Shown here: one piece after another, positions 1 through 10,849 of the stretch
How positions within the stretch are numbered: position 1 is the first letter of the stretch
Layout: each line of letters starts with the position of its first letter
From: Adenophora triphylla var. japonica
Lineage: Eukaryota > Streptophyta > Magnoliopsida > Asterales > Campanulaceae
DNA length: 64,000 nucleotides
Assembly: GCA_022495995.1 (NCBI GenBank)
Contig: JAFEMH010002561.1
Location: 2,501 to 66,500, forward strand
Direction: 5' to 3'
Program-made: the position numbers and the translations under genes
Notes under the pieces: model-generated
The model's input: only the letters and a program-made list of their open reading frames with translations
Database searches by the model: none
What the model was told of the DNA's origin: nothing

Positions 1-362
1 CATGAGAGGCTGAGATGAAGAAGGAAGGAAGGAAGGAAGGAAGGAAGAAGAAGATGTGATATATTTTTTTGGGATTTTATTAAATTGATTTAGCTTAGGA
101 AAACTGGGAAATATGTTTTCTTATAGGGAGGGTTAATTTGCAAATAAACATTTTATTCTTAAGCCCTTCTATATTTATGAGAATTAATTTTTGGTTTTTT
201 ACTTTAATAGTGTAAATTTTTACCCCTTTTAGTTTTCACATCGGCAAATTTAGTGCCAACTCATCATTTTTATGACATCAACATGCCACATAGACATATT
301 TAACGTCGATTTGAACAGAAATGAGACGGAATGACGACATGATAAATTAAGTACGTAGGTTA
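1..362. other. AT-rich intergenic DNA, no gene
   Basis: No coding region is visible. A short GGAA microsatellite lies at about 23-48. The rest is AT-rich non-coding sequence up to the inverted repeat at 363. Confidence 0.6.
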
Positions 363-473
363 ATGAGAGTCTCACTCTTGTGCTTCATAATAATTACCCA
401 AGTCTTCCATGATTGATGACTACTCGAGGAAGACTTGGATAATTATTATGAAGCACAAGAGTGAGACTCTCAT
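363..473. repeat. 46-bp inverted repeat with 19-nt loop
   Basis: The arms 363-408 and 428-473 are reverse complements with one mismatch in 46 positions, separated by 19 nt. The right arm is part of a copia-type integrase, so the left arm is an inverted local copy of that coding sequence. It marks the left edge of the recognisable copia fragment. A template-switch origin is inferred. Confidence 0.85.
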
Positions 474-761
474 AGTGGAAGACATTAGTGGAGAATCAGA
501 CAAGAAAGAAGATCAAGCGACTCAGGACAGATAATGGGTTGGAGTTTTATAGTGTTGAATTCGATGAGTTGTGCAAGCAAGTGGGGATCTTTAGGCATCT
601 CACTATCAGATGTACACCACAACAATATGGTGTAGCAGAGCGCATGAATCAGACATTGTTGGCTAGGAAAAAGTGCATGCTCTACAATGCATGGCTGTCT
701 AAGCGGTTATGGGTAGAAGCGCTTAGTACAACATGTTACTTGATAAATCGCGGACCATATA
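409..761 (+). pseudogene. Ty1/copia integrase fragment, left part (interrupted)
   Basis: The reading begins with a DDYSRKTW-type segment typical of the copia integrase core and continues, after an internal deletion that shifts the frame near 475-490, into the RTDNGLEF-type segment (around 520-545). The longest open stretch is 488-766, about 92 codons. It ends at 761 because a gypsy LTR element inserted there; the same frame resumes at 9452. No gag, reverse transcriptase or LTR of this copia element is visible, so it is a dead fragment. The family assignment is secure from the integrase motifs; the lineage within copia is not resolved. Confidence 0.88.
757..761. repeat. 5-bp target-site duplication ATATA (left copy)
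   Basis: ATATA lies directly before the 5' LTR and again directly after the 3' LTR (9447-9451). Five-bp duplications are normal for LTR retrotransposons. Confidence 0.9.
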
Positions 762-3195
762 TGTAACGACCCTAACCCTAGGCACAATTTTAATATTACA
801 TTATATGCTTTTAAAATTTATGTTAACTTGATGTGTTCATTATGTCTTTAATTTCTTATTTAAGATAAGATGGTTGGGAAATAATTTTAGAACCTTGGGA
901 TTTCTAGAGAAATTTAATAAAGCATTTTGGGGGAAAGTACAAAAATAGAAAATAAATAAAGTGTAAGATGAATGTAAAATGTGGGGAATAAAGATTTAGA
1001 AATGAAGGTTTAATTTAAATGTGGGAAGTCTTTAGTTAATAAAGGAGTTAATTTAATTATTGGGTAGGCTTTATTTGTAGAGGGGGGCCAAATCCCTACT
1101 CTCCCTCCTAAGCCTCCAAGTGTCCTCCTCTCCTCCCCTCATCCTATCCTCCTTACTCTTCCCCTCCATTATTCTCCTCGTTATTCTCCTTCACTTTCTC
1201 TCTCAATTTTCCATGGAAACCCATTTGGGAAGCACACCTCTTCTCAAGCCCTACCAAGTTAAATTCTTCATCATTTTTCAATCCGGAAGCACCTTTGAAA
1301 TCGGGACATCTAGAGGAGTTCTTCAAGCTCAAGAAATCCATAATCCATCTCCTATTCCAAAGTGAGTTATTATGACCCTTCTCTTCTTTAAATGTTCATG
1401 AGCTATGAAATATTGTTATTGTTGTTAAATTGGTTATTTGATACTTTGGGGAAACCTTCTTGGATTTAAGGATTTGGTTAGTGTTATAGAAATTGTTGTT
1501 GTTCTTGGAAGTGTGAAGAAAGCATGAAATGGGTGGGAAGTTAAGTGGAAAATAATCTAGGTCTATATGATCTTGGGTTTAGATGATTTAAGTTGAGGTA
1601 TGTAAGGTTAGAAAATTCTTGTGGTGTTCATGAGATTTAGAAAGATTAAAAAGGGAAATAAACTATGTAAAAATAGGTTGGAAATTCGAGTGTGCTGGAA
1701 TTGGCCATGGGCGGTCGCCCATGGGGGACTGAGCGGCCGCCCATGTAGGCAGAATCTTGGCTCCCTTTGAAACTCTCTTGGGCGGTCGCCCAAGTGACAT
1801 GGGCGGTCGCCCATGTCACCAGGCCTTTCCCCGTTTTCTCTTTTGATGAAATTTTACTAAATTCCTCGTGGAATGATCCTAACCATTATAAATTAATAGA
1901 ACCTAATCCAACTCGGAGATGAATCAACCCTTTTCAACCTAGATTAAAGTAGAGCTTTTGGGCCTTAAGTAAAGTAACTCCAACTTGATAAATTTAGCAT
2001 GAATCCCTATAGAGACCTTGTGATACATAATATTGTCCGAAAATTGGTTATTAAGCTTGATTCGTACTCCACTAACGTGGTTCGAACTTGGGAAGTAGAT
2101 CATGAACTCTTATTGAGGTTATCCGAGGTTGTGTAATGACTTCGTAGGAATTGTTTATGATATGTTGTTATATTGCTCATCCCCTTTGTGGATTATTTAG
2201 CATGTTATTATATTGTATCCCAAGTGTGGATTATCCGGTTGTATTATTACCTCATTTGATTACATATTCATTGATTATGTCATGCATAGTGTATTACTTA
2301 TTGTTGCACTATGATGTTGGTTGAGCATGAGTATATTTTACCATGTAGCTATGATGCTTATCCCCTTTGTGGATTATATTTCAAGTAATTATTATGTGCT
2401 TGATAATGTGTTTGATCAGCTGATATTGGGGGTATAACATAATACGATCAATTATGGAAGTGTGACCTAATGTGATCGGATTATGTTATACCTGTGACCG
2501 TCCCCTCCTGTGGCCACAGGTTGGGGTATAGCATCTGTATTGAGCCAAAAGCCTTACAGAGTTGCTACTATCTTATTTGGTTCCCTGAAAAACGGGTCTT
2601 ATAAGATGTGAGTATTGCTTAAGCAGCTCACTGTAAGATTGGAGTATTATTATACCCAATGTTGTACGACTACTGTTCAGACGGGAAAAGGTAAACCAAG
2701 GTAATGGAATGTGTTTACAGCTTTCCCAATGTGTTATGTGCAACTTGTTATGTGTTGCATCTTATATGGCATATTGTTGCATTCATAATAGCTTGCTGAG
2801 ATTTATTCTCACCCCTCTCCCTTTAATGTTTTAGATTCCGAGACAGGTGTACCGACCAAGTAAGGGCGGAAAGGAGTTTAGAACTGGTATTTTGGGAATT
2901 GTTGGGTTATGTATAGATTGGTATAGAAAGTGTATGTTGGCATAATTCTTTTAAAGGGTTTGTATTCATAAACTTTAATTCTATTTTATATTCGATATCT
3001 TTTGTAACTAAAACCGTTTATTACTTTCAAGATTGGTCAACTCTTCCTCCAATGTGGAAAGGAGTAGAGTTATTTTTAAATGGTTGTGTTTATGTTTGAA
3101 AGTTAAATCAAGTTTTTAAAGTTTAGATTTTAATTGGGTTAGTTTGAGGACGCCCAGCTCGGGACACGTGTAGGTTCCGGGTCGGGGTTCTCACA
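762..3195 (+). repeat. 5' LTR of the gypsy element (2,434 bp)
   Basis: Starts TGTAACGACC and ends TTCTCACA. Short open frames inside (for example 1120-1365) occur in both LTRs and look incidental. A cluster of GC-rich near-palindromes sits at 1705-1818. Confidence 0.93.
1705..1818. repeat. Cluster of GC-rich near-palindromes in the LTR
   Basis: The core GGGCGGTCGCCC occurs in three hairpin-capable repeats, at about 1705-1724, 1777-1794 and 1795-1818; the last has 11-bp arms around a GT centre. A related GCGGCCGC stretch lies near 1733-1740. The surrounding LTR is AT-rich, so the block stands out. Confidence 0.8.
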
Positions 3196-3196
3196 G

Positions 3197-3214
3197 TTGG
3201 TATCAAAGCTCGGT
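3197..3214 (+). other. Primer-binding-site-like sequence
   Basis: TTGGTATCAAAGCTCGG directly follows the 5' LTR. It resembles the TGGTATCAGAGC primer-binding site that many plant LTR elements use with initiator methionine tRNA, with one difference in the core. Confidence 0.75.
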
Positions 3215-6200
3215 TTAGAGTTCACGGGTAGAGTCTAGTTTGAGTGAGAGTGTGCGATAACTGACGTCGAGAGTTTAATGCAGGAATTTGTTCAATGACA
3301 GAAAATGATATTGACCAACCAAGGAATCAAGGAAAGGTGAGTTATGGAGAGATAGATTCCTCCATAATCATTTGAGGTATATTACCTGTCTCCGGAGTTA
3401 GGGTTCATACTTTTCTAAATTTCGTTCATCTCGTTCTCATGTGGCATTACATTTCGCTTTGATTTGCATAAATGGCCTAAGAGTTGCCTTATGTGCTGGA
3501 GGTTCTACTCTTATGGGAGAGTACCTCGAATCATTCTTGATTATCATGGTAATTGTGATTAAGTGGGCATGGATTGCCGATGGATGTGGTAGAGATACCA
3601 ATCCGTGAATTATTATTATATTGACCTGAATTATTTGAGTAATTGTTGTGTTTGGGGAGGACTATCGCAAGAAGCGAGTCTCCTTATCTATGTTTGAATT
3701 GCCTCCATGTGTAATTGAGGCGGATAAATTATTAATTGATATTATGTCATATATGCGTAAATGTCGAAAATATGGCCTAAGGAATGTGACGGTTATTTGG
3801 GTTGTGTGTTATATTTGATTTAAAATACACTTGAATTATCTCATGTACCGGTGGTAAATAAATTGGTGAACTCTTAGTTGAGGTTAGGTATATAGCCTAA
3901 TTAAGAATGGTTTATGGTCGTATAACTTGCGTGAGTGTTTATACATTGGTGTCTCGTGGTGGAGACTAGATATATGAGACTAGTATTGAAAGTGATGGTC
4001 TAAGTGGGATTATATGAGTTATAAAACATCGCGAGTACGAGATCTTTTGGAACTGATATCTCTTTGCCTTATGTGCTATAAGTATATTCTCAAATGAGAG
4101 ATTGATTGTATTCTTGCTACTAAGTTACATAAGAAATCAGATATTTTTGTAGGTGATATCACCCTATAAGTTGTCTAAGTGGTGTTTTCCATGTGAGTTT
4201 CAAAATGGGTTTCCATCAGGTATCATACCAGGATATTGAGGTTTTGAGTTGCTATAAGGTACTATTTTGGTATTCGGATTCCTAGATAGAGGACACTAAT
4301 TGGGATGATGGAATTGATGATTCATCTTGGGAAATTATTTGATAAAGAAGATAATTAGCTTAGCGAATCTCCGTAAGGATAAATTAGTACTATATTTAGA
4401 AAAGATGATACTTGGTGGTTAATTATAGATTATGGAGATCTCAAATTAGTAACTGTGAAGAATAAGTATTCGTTACCACTTGTTGATGATTTGTATGACC
4501 GATTTTAGAAACTAGTAGGATACTCAATGGTTATTAGTTGAATTTTTCGGAGTGTTACAATTACAGTGAATATTTGCTTTAAGGATATACTTAAGACAAC
4601 ATTTATATCTAGTATGACCGTTTTGATTTGTGGATTGTGTATTAGTTATGGAGAGGTAAATAGGGTAAATGCGAAGAAGTATAATAGATGTAATTATTGG
4701 AGAATTATAAGATCAACTTCGGGGAATTGGTAAACTATGTATATGGTTTGTTTTGAGAAATGATTATCATTAGTTGAGAAAATAAAATGAGGATAAATCT
4801 TATTGGAAGGCGAGGATACTTTAGGATGATTATACCCTATGGGTCGACTTATTCGCGTGACTCATATGAGGGATTGGTGTGATGCTTGGATTTGAGATTG
4901 TTGATGGTTATGGATAGGTAAGTTAGTTTATACGGTTAATGTTTAATTGCAATTTGGGGATGATTGATCTATGTGAGTTCCAATTATATTTTCTTATTTA
5001 GAAATCATGGCATTTGATCGGAAACTAGATGTTTACAATAGGTTGATGCTAAGTACAATACCAATATCAAAAGTAGTGAATGGGTGGCCCAAACTAGCTA
5101 AAAGTGTTGAATATTCAACTTGAGGAATTATGGAATTGAGGATGATTTACCAAATTTATTATCTTAAGGAATGTTTTAGTGTTATTTATAGAAGATAGTA
5201 TTAGTATTATGAGATTGTGTTTTCTTATAGAGAATTTAACTAAGTATAGATATTATGAGTGGTGGCTGCACTATAAATAGAGGTCAAACAAGAATACCAT
5301 GTTAGAATTGTTTTACATGTGCTTTAAACTTTTGAATTGTATATTGAACTCTGGCCATGTGAGCAATTGTACCCTTCGGGGATAGTTTGATTTGTTGAAG
5401 TCAGTAAGCCGTTTTTGTGTACCTTAAAATCTGTGAGTAATTTAACTATCTACCACTGGTATGGGACGGTTGTAGATAATTAAATCACTCGAGTTATTTT
5501 TGTTAGCTTATCAATCTTTTGAAAATTTCTTAAAATTGTGAGTGGTTTAGTTAATTAAAACTGGTATGGGACAGTTTTAAATAAATAAACCATTCGAGTC
5601 TCATTGGACCTCTTTTTATCTATCCTTTGAAATTTTGAAAGATGTTGTAAATTTTAGAAAGGCTTGATATTCTAAAGATATAATTTGTACAGAAGCAAGT
5701 AGAAAGGCAACCTAGTTCCCTTATAGTGATTAATTGTATTAAAGTTTTGATCCGAGAAATGATTTAATAAAGTGTGGGGTTATTAATGTGGAGGTCGCAG
5801 TAGACTCGGTTTTTGGTATTGGAGTTGGATCGACTCCGTTGCGGGCGGCCAACCATTTGATTTGAATATTGATCTGTCACTGGAACTGAACATAATTGGA
5901 ACATTGAATTGTGAGATGTGGTTAATTAATATTCCATTCCTGGAATCAGGGTCTTATTAGCGTGTCCATATTTATTATTCCATGGGCAGTTGTTTCATGT
6001 TTGTATTATGAGAATTTCGGACGAGATAATTTAAATAAATCGTTTCAAGTGAGTCACGACATAAGGTGGTTTGGTCATAAATGTTAAAATAGAAATTTGA
6101 CGTTAGAAGATTTATTAAAATATTTAGAGTTCTAGATTGGAGAGTATTATCCACGATGAATTTTGTGATTGGGTTATCTTGAAAGTAAAAGGAGTATGTC

Positions 6201-6988
6201 GTTTTGTTTATAAGAAGTTGATGGTATTCTCTACTTATTATATATATTTATATTGATGAGATTCAATGATCAAGTCCTTATATATGTTAGGAGATAGTTT
6301 GATTGTATAAACCCCATAGTATTAAATAGATTGGATAGTCATTTATTTGGGAAGGTCCTTTTGGAATGTAGGAATGCTATTGAGTTTAACTTTGTGAAAA
6401 TTGAGGAATCATTACTTATTGTTGAGGATATGCTACGGGCATGCACAATGGATTTTTGTAGTCGATAGGACGTATGATTACCAGTGGTTGGGTGCGTATA
6501 ATAGCAGTTATCATTCTAACATTGAGATAAAACCGTATGAGGCGTTGTTAGGGAAGAAAATATCGATCTCTAAATTGTTGGGGTGAGGTTAGAGAAGCAA
6601 GGCCTAAGGTAGATTGGCGCCAAAATTTGTTAATCCATTTGAAGTTTTAGAAAAGGTTGGTGATTTGGCTTATAGACTGACTTGGAGCAAATTATGGAGT
6701 ATTTGAAGTTTTAAATGTAATATCGTAATGTATTTGGTGACATAAGTTGTAATACTTTTATTTATTTATATATTTTTTTTTTGGGTCGTGAAAATTCGGG
6801 TTAGTGATATTTGTGTGGTACTCTTGGAACATTAAGTTGTAATATCGTATCATTAATGAAATTAGAAACCTTGGAAAGGAATCATAGCAATGAAGAAACT
6901 AATTGGGAATTGAAGTCTGAGGCATACATAAGTAACCAAGGCGGGTTGAACTTGTAGGTAAGTGACAGTCAAATTCGGGACGAATTTT

Positions 6989-7005
6989 CTTTAAGGGGGA
7001 GTGAG
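6989..7005 (+). other. Polypurine tract before the 3' LTR
   Basis: TTTAAGGGGGAGTGAG lies immediately before the TG of the 3' LTR, the expected position and composition for plus-strand priming. Confidence 0.85.
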
Positions 7006-9446
7006 TGTAACGACCCTAACCCTAGGCACAATTTTAATATTACATTATATGCTTTTAAAATTTATGTTAACTTGATGTGTTCATTATGTCTTTAATTTCT
7101 TATTTAAGATAAGATGGTTGGGAAATAATTTTAGAACCTTGGGATTTCTAGAGAAATTTAATAAAGCATTTTGGGGGAAAGTACAAAAATAGAAAATAAA
7201 TAAAGTATAAGATGAATGTAAAATGTGGGAAATAAAGATTTAGAAATGAAGGTTTAATTTAAATGTGGGAAGTCTTTAGTTAATAAAGGAGTTAATTTAA
7301 TTATTGGGTAGGCTTTATTTGTAGAGGGGGGCCAAATCCCTACTCTCCCTCCTAAGCCTCCAAGTGTCCTCCTCTCCTCCCCTCATCCTATCCTCCTTAC
7401 TCTTCCCCTCCATTATTCTCCTCATTATTCTCCTTCACTTTCTCTCTCAATTTTCCATGGAAACCCATTTGGGAAGCACACCTCTTCTCAAGCCCTACCA
7501 AGTTAAATTCTTCATCATTTTTCAATCCGGAAGCACCTTTGAAATCGGGACATCTAGAGGAGTTCTTCAAGCTCAAGAAATCCATAATCCATCTCCTATT
7601 CCAAAGTGAGTTATTATGACCCTTCTCTTCTTTAAATGTTCATGAGCTATGAAATATTGTTATTGTTGTTAAAATGGTTATTTGATACTTTGGGGAAACC
7701 TTCTTGGATTTGAGGATTTGGTTAGTGTTATAGAAATTGTTGTTGTTCTTGGAAGTGTGAAGAAAGCATGAAATGGGTGGGAAGTTAAGTGGAAAATAAT
7801 CTAGGTCTATATGATCTTGGGTTTAGATGATTTAAGTTGAGGTATGTAAGGTTAGAAAATTCTTGTGGTGTTCATGAGATTTAGAAAGATTAAAAAGGGA
7901 AATAAACTATGTAAAAATAGGTTGGAAATTCGAGTGTGCTGGAATTGGCCATGGGCGGTCGCCCGTAGAGGGGCTGACGGCCGCCCATGTAGGCAGAATC
8001 TTGGCTCCCTTTGAAACTCTCTTGGGCGGTCGCCCAAGTGACATGGGCGGTCGCCCATGTCACCAGGCCTTTCCCCGTTTTCTCTTTTGATGAAATTTTA
8101 CTAAATTCCTCGTGGAATGATCCTAACCATTATAAATTAATGGAACCTAATCCAACTCGGAGATGAATCAACCCTTTTCAACCTAGATTAAAGTAGAGCT
8201 TTTGGGCCTTAAGTAATGTAACTCCAACTTGATAAATTTAGCATGAATCCCTATAGAGACCTTGTGATACATAATATTGTCCGGAAATTGGTTATTAAGC
8301 TTGATTCGTACTCCACTAACGTGGTTCGAACTTGGGAAGTAGATCATGAACTCTTATTGAGGTTATCCGAGGTTGTGTAATGACTTCGTAGGAATTGTTT
8401 ATGATATGTTGTTATATTGCTCATCCCCTTTGTGGATTATTTAGCATGTTATTATATTGTATCTCAAGTGTGGATTATCCGGTTGTATTATTAGCTCCTT
8501 TGATTACATATTCATTGATTATGTCATGCATAGTGTATTACTTATTGTTGCACTATGATGTTGGTTGAGCATGAGTATATTTTACCATGTAGCTATGATG
8601 CTTATCCCCTTTGTAGATTATATTTCAAGTAATTATTATGTGCTTGATAATGTGTTTGATCAGCTGATATTGGGGGTATAACATAATACGATCAATTATG
8701 GAAGTGTGACCTAATGTGATCGGATTATGTTATACCTGTGACCGTCCCCTCCTGTGGCCACAGGTTGGGGTATAGCATCTGTATTGAGCCAAAAGCCTTA
8801 CAGAGTTGCTACTATCTTATTTGGTTCCCTGAAAAACGGATCTTATAAGATGTGAGTATTGCTTAAGCAGCTCACTGTAAGATTGGAGTATTATTATACC
8901 CAATGTTGTACGACTACTATTCAGACGGGAAAAGGTAAACCAAGGTAATGGAATGTGTTTACAGTTTTCCCAATGTGTTATGTGCAACTTGTTATGTGTT
9001 GCATCTTATATGGCATATTGTTGCATTCATAATAGCTTGCTGAGATTTATTCTCACCCCTCTCCCTTTAATGTTTTAGATTCCGAGATTGTTAGGTGTCT
9101 GCAGGACCAAGTAAGGGCGGAAAGGAGTTTAGAACTGGTATTTTGGGAATTGTCGGGTTATGTATAGATTGGTATAGAAAGTGTATGTTGGCATAATTCT
9201 TTTAAAGGGTTTGTATTTATAAACTTTAATTCTATTTTATATTCGATATCTTTTGTAACTAAAACCGTTTATTACTTTCAAGGTTGGTCAACTCTTCCTC
9301 CAATGTGGAAAGGAGTAGAGTTATTTTTAAATGGTTGTGTTTATGTTTGAAAGTTAAATCAAGTTTTTAAAGTTTAGATTTTAATTGGGTTAGTTTGAGG
9401 ACGCCCAGCTAGGGACACGTGTAGGTTCCGGGTCGGGGTTCTCACA
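7006..9446 (+). repeat. 3' LTR of the gypsy element (2,441 bp)
   Basis: Nearly identical to the 5' LTR. The clearest differences are a rearrangement of the first GC-rich palindrome near 7965-7985 and a short indel block near 9087-9102. Most others are single transitions. Confidence 0.93.
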
Positions 9447-9451
9447 ATATA

Positions 9452-9675
9452 CATGTATTAGTCTCAAAGTTTCCAATGAGGTATGGTCAAGTAAACCCGT
9501 TGATTATTCCAATTTAAGGGCTTTTGATTGTACTACCTATTATCATGTGGAAGATGAGAATTTAGAGTCGAGAGCTAGAAAATGAGTTTTCATGAGTTAT
9601 GCAGATGGTGTCAAGGAATATCGGATTTGATCTCTATAAGAGGGTTCATTATATTTAATATCAATAACAATTTTT
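9452..9675 (+). pseudogene. Ty1/copia integrase fragment, right part
   Basis: This continues the frame broken at 761. It reads through EVWSSKPVDYSNLRAF and on to a GYASGVKGYR-like segment, both typical of the copia integrase C-terminal side. There are in-frame stops near 9580 and 9630, so decay was under way apart from the gypsy insertion. Recognisable coding ends near 9675. Confidence 0.85.
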
Positions 9676-10270
9676 AAATATTTATTAGAATAAATAAATT
9701 AACCTAAAATTATTATTCAAAATATCTTTATATTAACAACAAAAAAAAATATATAACTTTTGATCTGGGAAGTGAGGGAGTAATTCATAAGTATCATCTT
9801 TGGTTGATTAAGAGCTTGTAAGACACTTTTTAAGTGCATGTGTTTATTATTTTATTCATGAAAAGAATTTGATTGTGTAGATTTATGCGTAGGATAATAC
9901 AGTATAGCCACATGTATCTTGTGATCATTATTTAATTTTTAAATTTATTTTTAATCTGCTTATTTAAAATGCTATAATTCTCACAGGCTATGTGACAGTA
10001 ATTAAAAGTTTATGAAACTTGTGAAAAATAGTAAAATTGAGGGATATGTTTTTTTTTTCCATGCTAATGCATTTGATTTGTTAACGTTTTTAATAAATTT
10101 GTGTTACTTCTTTATATCTCACTTGTACAATAGTTGAATTACATTAAAATTATTTTTCTATTTAAAAAATATGATATTAATTTCGGGACGAATAAAAAAA
10201 GAAAGTATGATATTATTTTGAGACTGAAAGATTATTTCATTAACTATGACAAATATCGTAGTTTACGTGC
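9676..10270. other. AT-rich DNA, nothing recognised
   Basis: AT-rich sequence with homopolymer runs. No gene or clear repeat boundary is seen. Confidence 0.5.
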
Positions 10271-10490
10271 TACTTCATCCGTCCAAAATTAATAGCATTT
10301 CAAAACTTTTTCTTCAAAAAATTGTCCTTAAATGTTTTTTAATTTTTTTTTCACATTTTACTATATTTTCACAAAATTAAAAGTGAGAAAGTGAATAGCA
10401 AAAAATATTTATGATTTTTTCTATTAAAAATTAACATTCAATAGAACTTTTAAATTCAAAGTAATTATTTATATTAAAACGAAGGAAGTA
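10271..10490. mobile_element. Diverged Stowaway-like MITE
   Basis: The left end TACTTCATCCGTCC pairs imperfectly with the right end ACGAAGGAAGTA, the eroded form of the CTCCCTCCGTCCC termini seen elsewhere in the window. The size is about 220 bp. Confidence 0.5.
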
Positions 10491-10529
10491 TAAAATATGC
10501 TTTACACGTTTTGTACTTTGTTTATATTA

Positions 10530-10562
10530 CTAGTACTTAAATGCCCGTGCCAATGGCACGGG
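10530..10562 (-). mobile_element. Helitron 3' terminus (minus strand)
   Basis: Read on the minus strand there is a perfect 8-bp hairpin (CCCGTGCC / GGCACGGG, 3-nt loop, 10544-10562), then a short spacer and CTAG, followed by T. A hairpin about 10 nt before a CTRR end next to T is the Helitron 3' signature. The element body must extend to higher coordinates; its 5' TC end was not located. Confidence 0.72.
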
Positions 10563-10672
10563 TCAGTATGCATACTGTTCAAGCGAAAAAAATATAAAGA
10601 ACCCCTTTTATTTTTGTCTTTCTCACGTAAATCCTCACAACATATATTTTCCTCTTTTCAACGTCAATCCCG

Positions 10673-10846
10673 AATCATACATCCATTGAGAGTCATCTCT
10701 TGAGATTATCTTTCAAAATAAGCCCCAGTATATAGAATTCAAGTCAATCACTATGCGAAAATCATACATCCATTGAGAGACATCTCTTGAGATTATCTTT
10801 TAAAATAAGCCCCAGTATATAGAATCCAAGTCAATGACTATGCGAA
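10673..10846. repeat. 87-bp tandem duplication
   Basis: Copy 10673-10759 is followed head to tail by 10760-10846 with few differences. It lies inside the presumed body of the minus-strand Helitron. Confidence 0.85.
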
Positions 10847-10849
10847 GGT

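Larger units (their letters stand above)
3196..7005 (+). pseudogene. Degenerate gypsy internal region (pol remnants)
   Basis: No open frame longer than about 60 codons survives. At 4428-4508 the reading matches the gypsy reverse-transcriptase segment around VTVKNKYSLP and the following VDDLYD. At about 6510-6586 and 6630-6680 it matches the C-terminal integrase region (PYEALLGKK, then FEVLEKVGDLAYRL). No gag or protease was recognised, and the interior is shorter than in autonomous gypsy elements. A diverged tandem duplication lies near 5426-5640. The element cannot encode its own proteins, so its recent movement probably relied on a partner. Confidence 0.8.
762..9446 (+). mobile_element. Ty3/gypsy-type LTR retrotransposon, full structure, decayed interior
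   Basis: An 8,685-bp element bounded by long LTRs (762-3195 and 7006-9446) that start with TG and end with CA, flanked by the duplication ATATA. A primer-binding-like site follows the 5' LTR and a polypurine tract precedes the 3' LTR. The interior is only about 3.8 kb and carries stop-riddled gypsy pol remnants (reverse transcriptase near 4428-4508, integrase near 6510-6680). The polypurine/LTR junction resembles Del/Tekay-type chromoviruses, but no chromodomain is seen, so the clade is tentative. By eye the LTRs differ at about 20 positions plus two short indel clusters, near 1%, which implies a recent insertion. Confidence 0.92.

Noticed and set aside
1120..1365. 81-codon frame present twice (also 7364-7609)
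   Set aside because: It lies in both LTRs of the gypsy element and matches no domain; the duplication reflects the LTRs, not two genes.
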